From Hermatobates lingyangjiaoensis (Eukaryota > Arthropoda > Insecta > Hemiptera > Hermatobatidae), in assembly GCA_026182355.1 (NCBI GenBank), contig JAPFBL010001617.1, positions 3,755,001 through 3,819,000 of the forward strand: a stretch of DNA of 64,000 nucleotides, in the 5' to 3' direction. The notes beneath the pieces are model-generated. The model saw only the letters and a program-made list of their open reading frames with translations. It was not told the origin of the DNA and did not search any database. Made by a program: the position numbers and the translations under genes. Shown here one piece after another: positions 10,410-21,509 of the stretch (within the stretch, counting starts at the first letter, position 1; the number at the start of each line of letters is the position of its first letter).

Positions 10410-11150
10410 TGTATACTGGCAGCAAAAAAATAAAGTCTTCAAATGTTATTGAAAAGCACAGCGGCTTCGGTATTAATTATCTTCTTAGAAAGATGTTCTT
10501 TTTGCCTTATAATTTTCTTGTAATCCACTGGCAGCTCATAAATTAATCGACCTAATATCATAACGAGAATAGGAAAACAACCTTGAATAAAACCATTGAA
10601 ACAACTATATTAGACACTACACAAACACAAACTGAGTTAAAAGACTAAATGGATACAAGCTTTCGACGACATTGGCCAATGTGGCCAATAGCCAAACATT
10701 AGTCAATTGGTCAATTGGCTATATACATATATATATATTTAACAATACATGCTTAGATGAAGACCCACTGCCAACTTATACAAATATATATATGTGGTAT
10801 GAACTGTTTAATAGAATAGAAAACAAAATTAAATGAGGAATTTGTCCATTTTTCAATTTGAAATGAACTTTCATAACCAACCTTAAGGAAGAAGTATACC
10901 ATTTTTTTAAATAAAAAAGTCTGAAAATATTTACTACCTGGGGGGACTGGAATTAATAATCCCACCATATAAAAGTTCTTACATTTTCCCCATTCAAAAA
11001 TTCTGTATTAAACTTAATTTTAAATTAATGTTGATCATAAAACTTAGAAAGTTCATAACTTTCCAAATAAATTTATTTTCAAATAAGTAAATTTACGGTC
11101 ATGTAAAGATTTTTGCAATAGAAAAATATCAAGGTAATAATTTATATTCA
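8832..11150. other. AT-rich stretch, mostly unassigned
   Basis: No coding region supported. It holds the (AT)n tract at 10349-10407 and a short (TA)n near 10215. Nothing else identified. Confidence 0.4.
10349..10407. repeat. (AT)n microsatellite
   Basis: About 29 uninterrupted AT units. The 67-codon ORF starting 'MGHIYIYIY' is an artefact of it. Confidence 0.95.
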
Positions 11151-11206
11151 TATAAATAAGTAATATACATTTCTTTCATGTTATTGTAATTATTTCCTGT
11201 ATTGAT

Positions 11207-11250
11207 GTATCCCTGAAGATGTCTACAAATGTAGACGAAACACTGGCTGA
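11207..11250 (+). ncRNA. Hammerhead-like hairpin, degenerate
   Basis: CTGAAGA (11213-11219), T, a perfect 6-bp stem GTCTAC/GTAGAC with loop AAAT, then GAAA (11237-11240). Core and stem II fit the hammerhead layout, but I find no convincing stem I partner. Confidence 0.35.
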
Positions 11251-11353
11251 AAGATGTTTTACTATATGATACTAGATAAATAAAGAAAAATAGTGTTTAA
11301 AATATATATAAATATATATCAATGTTCAAACCATAATGAGAAATGAGAAAAAA

Positions 11354-11396
11354 GACTAAGATCTTTCAACCGTAACAAGCGGTCTTCGTCAGAGTC
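11354..11396 (-). ncRNA. Hammerhead-like motif, family 1
   Basis: Same 43-base layout as at 6102-6144, with intact GACT/AGTC stem I, CTGACGA, GACCG/CGGTT and GAAA-GATCTT. Confidence 0.5.
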
Positions 11397-11427
11397 AAAT
11401 CTCAAGAACTCTCATCAGTTGAGATTT

Positions 11428-11470
11428 GACTCTGATCAAGACCGCTTGTTACGGTTGAAAAATCTTAGTC
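11428..11470 (+). ncRNA. Hammerhead-like motif, family 1, core mutated
   Basis: GACT...AGTC and the hairpin are kept, but the core reads CTGATCA, losing the G of CTGANGA. GAAA is followed by AATCTT. Predicted inactive. Confidence 0.4.
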
Positions 11471-11533
11471 TTTTTTCTCATTTCTTATTGTGGTTTGAAC
11501 ATTGATTATTATTTTACGTGTTTATTGTGAAAT

Positions 11534-11535
<2 letters not shown>

Positions 11536-11591
<56 letters not shown>
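11536..11591. repeat. (TA)n microsatellite
   Basis: About 27 TA units between a family 1 and a family 3 foldback. Confidence 0.95.
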
Positions 11592-11593
<2 letters not shown>

Positions 11594-11830
11594 AAAACAG
11601 GAAAACGATCTGATAGGACAATAAATGTTTCACGGTAAATCACAGACACAGAACAAAGGAACCAACACAATTACTGTCTCTAATTTTCGGTTGAACCATT
11701 GCGGCGCTTTGCAAGTGCGCTTGGTGTTCCTATCTCAACTCTCCTGATGATGGTTCAACCAAAAATTAGAGACAGTAAGTGTGTTCATTCCTTTGTTCTG
11801 TGTCTGTGATTTACCGTGAAACGTATATAT
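11592..11830. repeat. Foldback, family 3
   Basis: Left arm 11625-11700 and right arm 11750-11825 are inverted copies ('cacagacacagaacaaagga' against 'tcctttgttctgtgtctgtg'). The less AT-rich centre contains 'gcaagtgcgcttgg'. A short (TA)n closes the right side. Confidence 0.8.
11740..11772 (+). ncRNA. Hammerhead-like motif, family 3
   Basis: TCTC, CTGATGA, T, GGTT-C-AACC, AAAA in place of GAAA, ATT, A, GAGA. Stem I TCTC/GAGA is kept, but loss of G before AAA should inactivate it. Confidence 0.4.
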
Positions 11831-11839
11831 ATATATTGA

Positions 11840-12695
11840 GATTTTTGATCACACGAAAATTATTTCAATCAGACTTCCTTGACATAACCAAGGCTGAAAA
11901 TTAATGCCCTCAATCAACATGCAAAAAAAAATTTATTCTGTGCCTACTTAATTGCAAAAATTAAATGAGTTTAACTAATAATTATACATAGTAATACGAA
12001 CTTACAAAATAATTCATCTAACTCATACTAACTAATTCATACTAACTAAAAAATAGTCGAATAATGGTAATTTTAATTTTAATTTATTTTTTGATAAATA
12101 ATTGGAACGAATTATATTTTATTGATTTGAAGGCTCTAAAAAAAATATTTATTTTCAAAAAATATACCTTAGTAAAATTTTCATATAACACTTGCTTCTG
12201 GTTTTATTGGTTACAAATAATAGCGTATTGTTTGAGAAAGTTGATAGATTGATGACTAATGTAAGTTATTGGGAAGTACTGACGGCAATTGTAGAGGGCC
12301 TGGGCTGTAGAAGGATAAGAAGAAGGATACTGAGCAGCACTGGCGGCTGCATGACGAGTGTTCTCATTCTGCTCCGAACTTGATTAGTTACTAAAGTAAG
12401 CATCCAGAGGTAATTGCTAATGATGTCTTATCTACCTTAATTAAGCAGGGCCAACCATATTAGCAGTTCCTGTTGTTCATTCAATGATTGCCAATTTAGC
12501 TATGAATAGTAGACTCTCCTTAATTTGGCTCCTGCTCTCATTCGTTATCTAAAACTGAATATAGATTGCTACTGTATTTTATCATTCGATTCAGGTGAAG
12601 CAATACAGAATTAACTGGACTGATGCATGTATATCATTAGTATAACTGTAGCAGTAGTAACATTTTTGATAAGCCTAAGTGATGATTTCGTGTTA
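11840..12695. other. Unassigned stretch
   Basis: 12230-12560 is less AT-rich than its neighbours. It holds short ORFs without motifs and no repeat partner noticed. Confidence 0.3.
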
Positions 12696-12699
12696 CGAA

Positions 12700-14165
12700 T
12701 AATCTCTTACAGGAGAACATGGACTCTTACATATAATAGCCAATGGACTCTTACATAGTTTATCTGACTTCCTTGTACATTGATGATTTAAAACAAAGTT
12801 TTCGCATTTAAAAGTTGAAAATATTCCTATTTTGTCTGAAAAATGTCAGAAACATGTAAGAAAAAATGTCGTTTTAAGATAATGTTTAATTTAAGATGTA
12901 GAATAATTTCATTTATTATTTTTCAAAGAATGTTTTGAATTTTGAATTATGGTTTGCATTTTTGGTCTTTTATAAAATTATTATACTGGGAATTTTATGG
13001 CATGCTAGAGTTTTTTAAAAAATCAGTTTTTTCCCACCGTCATGAGGAAAGAGCCATTTTCCTCACACTTTAATATCAACCAAAGATACTATGATTCATA
13101 AACAAAAAAATTTACATCTGGTCTTAAGTTTTGTTCAAGAGTGAACATATAGATTGATTGCAGCATTTTATGAGACAAATAAATCATACCATGGAAGGCA
13201 TAGAAATTATTTGTTTGATTGGCGTTAATTTTTTGCATGTAAGAATTTTATTTTTTTATATATCATATTAAGTTATTTAAAAATAACTTTTCATAAAACC
13301 TCTAAACATCAATTTTAGTTTAGTAGATTTGCTAAAAAGACATACAATTTTTAAGTCTACGTAAACAATGTAAAAAATATAAACAAATACGACGAGTATA
13401 GCAAGTAAACCATTAGTCTAGGATCAATATTCAGTTTTTATAGCTTTATTATTCTTTGAATAATTGAAATTTCTTGAATTTTTTTTATAAATTGTTAATT
13501 TTCTATTCAATGATTTGGCAAAATTTCATAGTTTTTCTAATGAGCTGTTTAGCGTCAAAAAACGTTTTCTGAAAACAGAAAATCTACTCTAAATCCCCTT
13601 TGATTAACGAAATTTTGAAAAAAAACTTTTCAGCTCATTTTCCGTATTAAGTTCTACTTTTAAGGGTATAATTTCATTTTGATCCGTCAAGCAGTATGGT
13701 TTGTATCGCTCTTACAAAATTCAGATTGAATTATAAGTCAAAATTTTTACATTTTATTGAAAAAAGAAATTTTTTATTGTTTTAAACAACTTAGGATTTT
13801 TTCGTTTATTGCATTTGTAGCCTTAAAGATAATGCTAATATTACAAGACTCTAGAATTAGTAGTTTAGGAGAAAAAAAATTGAGTCTAAAAACACATTTT
13901 TGGCAAAAATAAGTTTACTTTCCCAACATCTACTCTATGAGACCCATTTTAGCGTAAAATATCAATTTGATCCATTAAATATTCTGGCCATTTGATTGTG
14001 TGACCACAATCTTTGGAAACACACTCACCCACCAACCTACATACACCAACCCACCCACACACACACATTCAGCTACAAAAAAACTTCATAAAACGACTTT
14101 GAAGACCTCAAAACATGTAATTCCGTCAAATTTTTTTACTTTACTATAAGTAAAGTAATAGTGTT
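12700..14165 (-). repeat. Family X, long copy
   Basis: Reverse orientation of 26345-28095. Shared blocks include 'ataaaattcccagtataata' (minus sense), 'ttatcttaaaacgacatttt', the Ser-rich TGAGGAAAG region near 13043, a CCA-rich tract near 14020-14070 and the palindrome at about 14147-14163. No ORF; non-autonomous. Confidence 0.75.
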
Positions 14166-14169
14166 GTAT

Positions 14170-14192
14170 ATTTATGGTTGCGAAAGAAAACT

Positions 14193-14229
<37 letters not shown>

Positions 14230-16010
14230 ACTATTTATTGAAGTATTTAAATAGCTGGCAAAGGATACAAAAAGAAGATAGTATTTGCCTCATCACGGGA
14301 TAGCATGTTATATTTTAATTGGTATCATTGAAATATTGAAAACCCATTTTAATTTTTGCAATTCTTTATAAGTTCTATAAAAGAGATGTGAAACTTCAAG
14401 AGTGATGTATTGAATTCCAGCAGTTTTAGTATTGGAAGAAGATTAAAATTATCAAGCAGGACTTATGAGGGAGGAGGGCTATGTCCTTCATTAAATCTGT
14501 CTTCAATAAAAGAGGATTACAAGTTTAGGATATTCATCGCTGGGGACTCTTCTCACGGTTTTATTTCAATAATTTTTCAAAACATCATGCATTTATCAGC
14601 TTATAAACTTCATTGTTATAAGTCAATTTGTTATCGCTTTACAAAATTTTGGTTAAATAAGGTAATTTTAAATTAAAATTAGTTACCTTAGAGAATCAAA
14701 CGGTTTCATATGATCTATGTATTACTTAATTCTATTATTTTTTTGGTTGGCTAACTTAATTCTATTTGATACAATACAATCTGTAGAGTATGGCAGATTA
14801 TAGAATATAACCCGTATTATATATATTAAGTAATTTTTCTAAATATACAAGCGTAGATTTGTTGTACTAAGATCTTTCAACAAAAACAACTGCTCTTCAT
14901 TAAATTCACACTCAGTTTTTATTTTCATTTTTATTTCATGATTTTACAGAGAAATATTTTTTATATATATACTGGTTCTACATTAGTTGTTAAGATGTGA
15001 GATTTGATTGCTGGTTGAAGATTAAATGAAAAGTTCTGGAGCTGTTTTCAAGGTTTTCAAGGCTGGTCGACTCTGCGTTGAAGTGATTCCTACGTTACCT
15101 GCAAACAAACCTGGAGAAAAATATGCTAAAAGTGAAAGAAACACGTCCTTAAGTGATAGTTTTTTAAAATTCTCCACGCAGCTTCAACTGGTCAACAGGA
15201 ACAACAAAGCAACCGCAAATGGAGCAAAGGTCTATTTAATCGTTTCATTAGGAAAGTTTGTTGATAACTGGTTTAATAAAATGAATGAATTTCTAACAGA
15301 ACAAAATTATACGAGTATTGCTTGAAAAATTTTTAACAAAAAGTCTAAAACAAAAAAAGACATAATATGCCAAAAAACTTGATAAAATCCTAAGCTAAAT
15401 AATAGCAATTTATTTATTCACAGTTCTTACAGTTTAAAATTGCTTTGATAATTTTAGAAATAAAACATATTTACCTTTCTATAACGTATACAAGAAAAGT
15501 ATTGGATTGTTTCTTGATTGATTTCTCAATGACAGTTTAATAAATTTACTTTGTCGAATGGAATGATATTTTTTCCTCACAATGAGCTACCAAAAATAAT
15601 CAATGAGTTAAAAATAGTTGCAAATGTAGGGTGCAATATTCATTCATAGTTCCCCAGAAGAATATGGCAGTGAGTTTTCAAGTATGACACATAAGTTTAA
15701 ATAAAAACAGCTTAGGGAGTCGCGTAACAGCGTCAGTAACTACGAGTAACTTAAGTAACTGCTTTAGTGATAACTTCAGTTATAAATAATTAGGTGATGG
15801 TTACTAAAATTGGGCTCAATAATTACACGAAGATTAAGTAAAACAAAAAGACTAAAATATTCTCCTAAAATACATATTATTAATTATATAAAAATCAAAA
15901 CTATTAAGTACTGTATAATTAATTACATTGTGGACAGTACCGTTTTTAAGCCAATATGGCTATATTGGACTCTGCACCTCACAAGCCCAGTGCCTTATCT
16001 GTATTATATG
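14170..16010. other. Unassigned AT-rich stretch with a decayed PLE arm
   Basis: (TA)n at 14198-14222. Near 14866-14910 'aagatctttcaacaaaaaca' resembles the family 1 arm, but the core is lost. The ORF at 15026-15325 (99 codons, MKSSGAVFKVFKAG...) is the longest here and lies just after it. I do not recognise it, and its Lys/Asn-rich tail is compatible with chance or PLE debris. Confidence 0.3.
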
Positions 16011-16019
16011 AATTACAAA

Positions 16020-17072
16020 ATTCTACATATCAGGAGTCATTTTTCTTAGGGCTTCCATGACATCCGTGCAATCAGTGACACAATCCAAGTCTCTTATTTC
16101 TATCGTGCATTTCGGCTCCAGACACTGCGCTAGTTCCTAAAACTGCTCTTACTCTATCAGAGAATGTCTGCTTACCTTTTGAAGCATTGCCGAATTCCAC
16201 TAGAAGACCACCAGCTTGTGTCTTACGAATTTTACGAATATCAGCCTCTGTGCTTTCCGGTTTTATACTGTTCGCATGTCTTTTAGGATATCTGCAAACG
16301 TTTTTCCTTCCTTTGGCTTGATTAGAAGTGCATCACGCTTCATAACACTTTTTTGGGCCTTGATTTACCTTCATCTCTTACATTGGCATCTCTTTCATTT
16401 ATTCCTCTAGCCGGTCGTTCTTGTCCTGTTGAGTCAAGTAAAGTAAGCTGACGGAACCTCACCTTTTCTTTTTTGGAAACTACCGTGGTCCATTTTGGTA
16501 CCACAGTTTGTGGTTCCAGATGAGAGGTGTGTACATTTATTCTCCTTCTACTCATTTGTTTCTCTTCGGTAGATGGCAGTTTTTTGTCATCCAGGTCTGT
16601 TGGACTCTCCTCATAGCTTTGACATTCCTCTGATGTCTGGGTCTCCTGATTCTTGTATTTTTGTTCTGCCGTCTTCCTGTCTCTTCGAATGTTGGTTATA
16701 ATGTCAATAGATTCTTCTAGCAAGGTAATTTCTCTTTTGACATCTTGACTGATGTTTTTCTGTCTACTTGTTGCCTTTTTCATAGTTTCAATAATGTCAA
16801 GGCATTTCTTTAACTCTTCTTCTTCCCTTCGGCTAGTCCCATGTATATAGTCGTTGCCATCGCCCTGCTCCAACAGCACTGAAGTATTGAGTTGGGTCTC
16901 TGGCGTCGTTGCTACCGTCCTATGTGATGCAGCTCTCTTGCTAGGTGTCTCTTCGTCCAATGAAGAGTTTATCATCCTTTTTCTTCTTCTTGGACTCTTT
17001 TTGATTATCTGTTTCCATAATGGTTGAGGTTTCCACCATTTCACCGACAATCGTTTCACCTTCACTATTCAT
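16020..17072 (-). pseudogene. Non-LTR retrotransposon ORF1 remnant (R1/I-like)
   Basis: Minus strand. A start at 17072 (MNSEGETIVGEMVETS) is in a different frame from the 241-codon ORF that begins at 17065, so a shift lies in the A-rich stretch near 17000. The long frame is charged and coiled-coil-like in the middle (ECLKKCLDIIETMKKATS region). Beyond its stop the homology resumes with DALLIKPKEGKTFADILKD, then, after a shift near 16270, ADIRKIRKTQAGGLLVEFG, then IEIRDLDCVTDCTDVMEAL. 'IRKT..G.LL.E.G' followed by 'IEIRDLD..T...V..AL' is the arrangement in R1/LOA-type ORF1 (gag-like, RNA-binding) proteins. The zinc knuckles that normally follow are missing. At least three frame breaks; dead. 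Confidence 0.7.
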
Positions 17073-17079
17073 GGCATGC

Positions 17080-19080
17080 TTGAGACAAGCATAGGAGTTC
17101 ACTAATCTAGTGAGTTCATTTATTTTCCTTGCGTTATGAAAGCTACTTGTTTCCTTATAAATTCACTTGTTCAAATTAGTCAAATAGAAATGAAAACAAT
17201 TAAACCATGAAACAAAGTAATGAAATCAAGACAGATTATAGTTAAGCATTAAATCAATCCACCAAGATATGAACAACTTACGTGCCAAATCTTCTGGACT
17301 TTCCTTAACATAAACCATTCGAATTAGTCAGCTCCCGCGGAGCGAAACAAACTCAACTTTACAACCTGTCATCTGTCCCAATCAATAATAATAATAATAA
17401 TATTTTTTTTTTTGGTAAATTGCATTTACGCACATTGTGCTGGGCTCCCCGTAAACCAGACTACCAACTAAAACACCCCTTTTCTTCTTAGACACTACCC
17501 TGGAACTGTTTCCCACATTACCTCAGGCTAGGCCATTCATATCCTTACGAAAGGCATCCTTGGATTTTGAATTAGTCATTCCCTTTTAAGTGTCTCTTTT
17601 TAATAATAATAATAATAATAAGCGTTTTTAGACAGATTTTTTCCCCGAACACTATTTTTTGGATAGATCATAATTTCCTGTATTATGGAACTAATATTAA
17701 TATTAACTGAAAAAATGGTTCAACAATTTTTGGTAAAAAGGATGTCAGTTTTGCTTAAAAATTAAAAAATAATAAATTATGAATTAATAAAGCTTGTTAG
17801 CAAGATATTGTTTTTGCTCTGACTGCTTTGCTTCGCTAACGGTTCTCTCTAATTGCTACCAGCTATGTTTCTCCCACAATCATTTTTTTTTAAAAAAAAG
17901 TTTTTAATTATGATGAATCAATTAAATTAATGCCGGTATATAGGTATTTCCAAATTCTACAGAAGGCTTTGAATGTATCTTTTTTGAAAAAACCTTCCGA
18001 CTGCAGAGAAACTCAAGAAAATTTAAAAATATACTCCACTGAAGGAACGATGCGAAGTGAAGATAGCCATCGATACTTCAAAAACACCACATTTAAAGAA
18101 TCGAGTATTTCAGGAAATGTTCAAGCCTTAATGATTAATTATGTAGTTTATGCCACTCTTAATACCAATAGATTATGCAAAAGAAAAAAAAAATGATAAG
18201 TATGCCAATATGGAATATATAAAAGTGTATGATTGATACTCAGAAAGACATTTTTTGTCATAACTTTTCAAAAGCTTTATGTTCCTGTTCTTTACGTTGT
18301 TATAACTATGTAAAATAAAAAAAAAACTTATTTTTTATTCTTTCAGGAATAGATTGAATTTACGGGTAGAAGCTAAAATATAATTCTATCCTGACTTCTC
18401 AATTAATTCAAGGTTGATCAATTTCCTTATCATAACACTTTGAAAGATTATATCTGTTACTGCTTATCTTTGATCAAATATTCCTTCAGAACTAAATAAT
18501 CCGAACTATTCACAATAAAGTCACTTGGCTCACTTTACAAGTTTACTACAAATCCCTGACCGCTCACTTTCAACGAAGAAATTCCTCAATTAACGGTCAA
18601 AATCAATCTCTCAAAATTCCATAGATCATCATATCCTCAATAATTATTTTCATTTCGTGTAGTCAAAGGTGAAATACCTGACAATAATTTTATCCTACAA
18701 AATACTGGTTAAGATAATACAAGTAAACAAACCAATGCTTGATTACATAGTTTATATAGCCGACATTTCTATGTTATATGAAACCATTTTCATAAACTGA
18801 ATTAGAACATTTTAAACTTGAAAAATAAAGTAATTGCATGGGACGTTTAAATGAATAAGTTCAGGAATGGACATTTTTAACACAACCGTTCAGTCTTAAC
18901 CAAAGCGATATACGGCGACTTATTCATTTTAAACTTCTATTGTAACAGTTCATTTATTTATCTCTAAATTCTTTATTTTTGCCCACAAAAAAGTTTTGAA
19001 TTCAACCAAACCTACGGTTTTGAAAGTTTGATTTGAACCTCGAAAATTGACTGATTCTTGAAAAATATATTTCTATTCAG
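17080..19080. other. Unassigned stretch after the LINE 5' side
   Basis: 17090-17390 may be LINE 5' untranslated sequence. Two (AAT)n tracts (17385-17402 and 17602-17620) bracket a less AT-rich block at 17420-17590 that could be another repeat. The rest is AT-rich; the 88-codon ORF at 17930-18196 is unrecognised. Confidence 0.3.
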
Positions 19081-19086
19081 ATCACA

Positions 19087-19835
19087 TCTATATAAATGAA
19101 AGAAATGTTTTGTCTGTACATTACTTAGAACTGACTCATTTCAAGTTATTTTCCGCTCCATACATTAGAGAAACGGAATTCATCCTTAGAAAAATTTCTC
19201 TCTATCGGTTTGTGGGTTTATCAGTTGTCGGTTTGACCGCAAAATTTTGCCACAAGTAAACTCAGCCGCCATACGGCATAGCAACCTGAAACTTTGACAC
19301 TAGATTTGTGTATGCCTGACTTATAATCTTAGCTTTGAATAGATTGAAATTCAACGTAGAAGTGAAGTTATGGACTTTTAAGCTGTCTTTGGCTAACTTC
19401 ACATACATGTTTATTTTGAACTGATACAGGTTTAGCAAGTAGGTATTGTTAGTTGATTTCAATTTCATTTGTATTTAAGCTCCCAACAAGAGATAATTGA
19501 CAAGTGTTTCCCGAAGTTCAAACTCTGCCATCTATTCAGAATAACTGGCTTTGTGAACGAGCGATTCTCAACACTACAAATGAACAGGCAGGAAAAATCA
19601 ATGAACAAGTTCATGATGCACTATATCAAGCTGATTAATGAACATACAAATCGGTAAACAGAGTGATTAGTGATGAGGAAGCAGTTCATTATCCAATTGA
19701 ATTTCTTGACTCCGTGACTGCTCCTGGACTGCCTGCTCATGACTTAAAACTTAAAGTAGAAGCACCAAACATGCTGTTATGGAACTTAAGTGTCCCATGA
19801 ATGTGCAACGGGACAAGACTCTGTTTCTTTTCTGT
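19087..19835 (+). mobile_element. Helitron 5' part, plus sense
   Basis: Starts TCTATATAAATGAAAG at 19087, preceded by A, as expected for a Helitron 5' end (5'-TC inserted after A). 19140-19460 matches the minus-strand interior of the Helitron at 29280-29500. From 19469 the sequence is homologous to the helicase fragment at 8033 ('SSQQEIID', 'ITGFVNERF', 'EFLDSVTAPGLPAH', 'DLKLKV') and breaks off just after MCNGTRL near 19830. Frameshifts and stops throughout. Confidence 0.7.
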
Positions 19836-19859
19836 GTGTTCTTTATGTTAATGTAGTTT

Positions 19860-19865
19860 ATATAT

Positions 19866-19907
<42 letters not shown>

Positions 19908-20112
19908 AATCGTCCAAACCACAATAACAAATGGGAAATAAGACCAAGATGTTTCAGCCGTAACAAACGATCTTTGTTAGAGTCAAATCTCAACTGACGA
20001 AGACTACTTGTTATTGTTGAAAGATCTTAGTCTTATTTCTCATCTCTTATTGTGGTTTGGACGTTGATTGTTGTTTTACGTGTTTATTGTGAAATCTTGT
20101 TATATATATTTA
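19860..20112. repeat. (TA)n plus PLE-associated foldback, family 1
   Basis: (TA)n at 19875-19902, then a decayed left arm and a right arm ending 'acgtgtttattgtgaaatct' and (TA)n. It sits between the two oppositely oriented Helitron pieces. Confidence 0.75.
19990..20032 (+). ncRNA. Hammerhead-like motif, family 1, decayed
   Basis: CTGACGA (19994-20000), GAAA (20019-20022), GATCTT and AGTC are kept. The 5' GACT is gone (TCAA) and stem II has mismatches. Confidence 0.3.
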
Positions 20113-20570
20113 CTAGCAGATGTCCGTCTTTGACGGGTATATTACCAAAATTCAGATATCATACGTGGCATTTCAAAATATTATTAGAAAAATTATAGAA
20201 TAGGAAAGAATAGCACAGTGTTAAGTAAGTGCCTCTGTATACTTCACATAAGCTGTCTGTCCTTGAGGTGCATGAAAGAACAGAGAGTTGGAATCTCTGA
20301 CTCTTGAGATTCTCAAACAACATAAAGTTACCCATGTGAGAAACACTTGGTCTCAAACACTTCAATTCCTGCCGTAGACAGAGTTTGGCCTTGCGACTTA
20401 TTTACCGTCTTTGCAAAACAGATACTGACGGGAAATTGCCGTCGTTTGGATTGAAAGAGACAGTTGCTAGGTATCAATGGTATGCGTGGTATAAACAGTG
20501 ACTCCCCAGTACCAGACCCAGTTATGATATCAGCCGCTATTATGTATCTGTGCAAAGCACAAAAGAGGTG
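20113..20570 (-). mobile_element. Helitron 3' part, minus sense
   Basis: Minus-strand 3' end: CCGTC-AAA-GACGG hairpin, short spacer, CTAG (20113-20116), then T. This is a textbook Helitron terminus. Going inward it encodes HRYIIAADIITGSGTG, RQFPVSICFAKTVNKSQGQT and ETKCFSHG (20609-20328), then decays with stops. It begins almost exactly where the plus-strand piece at 19835 ends in the protein. Confidence 0.8.
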
Positions 20571-20849
20571 GGAGTTTATTAGAAGAAAGGGATTAAAAAT
20601 AGTCTGCATATTTCAACAACAACTGTAGTTTGAATGAACACTTGACACTCTTTTTTCTTTGTAAATAATTTGTAATATAATACTTAGTTTTTCTGTTTCA
20701 AAATTTATACGTCTGCCTATTAAAAGGTTTTAAATAAAAACCAAAACGTTGGCAATGAGAGTTTAATTTGAACCTGAAGAACTGATGTAGTCCCGATAAA
20801 CTTTAGTTTTGTTTGTATTCCACGGTCGACACTTTCATCAATATATATA

Positions 20850-21290
20850 TATGGAAAATTAATAATCAACAATAACTCTTGATATAAAATATGGATTAAA
20901 CAACCACACTGAAAAAAATATATATATATTGGATACAATGCTCTAATGCTTTTCCTTATAACATCATCAGAGAGCTAAATGAACAAGAAGAAACAATAAT
21001 TTATAAAAAAAAGTACTTATTAAGAACTTTTTCTAGAGTCCTGGAATTTAAAAATTGGATGAAATATTGTTAAAAGGAATAATTAAGCAGATTCCTTCAA
21101 TTTTTGGAACATTGAATTCAGTCAGAGGTGGCAGCTATTCTGAAGACTTCAATCAACCAGGTTAACTTGTAATTATTTTTTGTTTCAGTTCATTTAGCTC
21201 TCTGTTAATGTTATAATGAATGGCCGTAAAGCATTGTTATATACAATACATATTTTTTTTATTGTGGATATTTAATCCATATATATATAT
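20850..21290. repeat. Foldback pair, family 2
   Basis: Left arm (minus sense) about 20860-20990; right arm (plus sense) about 21113-21285. They share 'aagcattgt', 'gagagctaaatgaac' and 'tattgtggatatttaatcc'. (TA)n lies at both outer ends. The 120-bp spacer is AT-rich. Confidence 0.75.
20940..20975 (-). ncRNA. Hammerhead-like motif, family 2
   Basis: Minus strand: GCTCT, CTGATGA (canonical), a weak TTATAA hairpin region, GAAA, AGCATT, AGAGC. Stem I GCTCT/AGAGC is a perfect 5 bp and differs in sequence from family 1. Confidence 0.45.
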
Positions 21291-21445
21291 ATATATATGA
21301 TCAAACCACAAAATGAAATGGGAAAAAAAGGCTAAGATCTTTCAACCGTAACAAGCGGTCTTCGTCAGAGTCAAAAACCCAACTGATTGTGGTTTGATCA
21401 TTGATTGTTATTTCATGTTGTTATGTGAAATCTTTTATATATATA
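21291..21445. repeat. PLE-associated arm, family 1, right half truncated
   Basis: The left arm is complete with its core. The right part jumps from 'aaaaacccaactga' straight to 'ttgtggtttgatcattgatt', so the plus-sense core has been deleted. (TA)n follows. Confidence 0.75.
21330..21372 (-). ncRNA. Hammerhead-like motif, family 1
   Basis: CTGACGA, GACCG/CGGTT, GAAA and GATCTT are intact. The 3' stem I strand is AGCC, leaving a partial stem with GACT. Confidence 0.45.
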
Positions 21446-21464
21446 AATATATATATTATAAATT

Positions 21465-21508
21465 ATTGTCCTGAAGATTAATATAGTACATCTGAAACAT
21501 GTCGTTGA
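21465..21508 (+). ncRNA. Hammerhead-like motif, degenerate
   Basis: CTGAAGA (21471-21477), then ...ATCT, GAAA (21494-21497), CATGTC. GAAA-C-AT-G-T-C fits the short helix III plus cleavage triplet GTC, but stem II has decayed. Confidence 0.3.
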
Positions 21509-21509
21509 G

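Larger units (their letters stand above)
11300..11545. repeat. PLE-associated foldback, family 1
   Basis: Tail-to-tail arms of about 95 bp meet near 11400-11425. Each has the 'aaaaaagactaagatcttt' or complementary block and the 'caaaccataatgag'-type block. The right arm continues into 'ttacgtgtttattgtgaaat' and then (TA)n. Both arms keep a hammerhead-like core. Confidence 0.85.
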
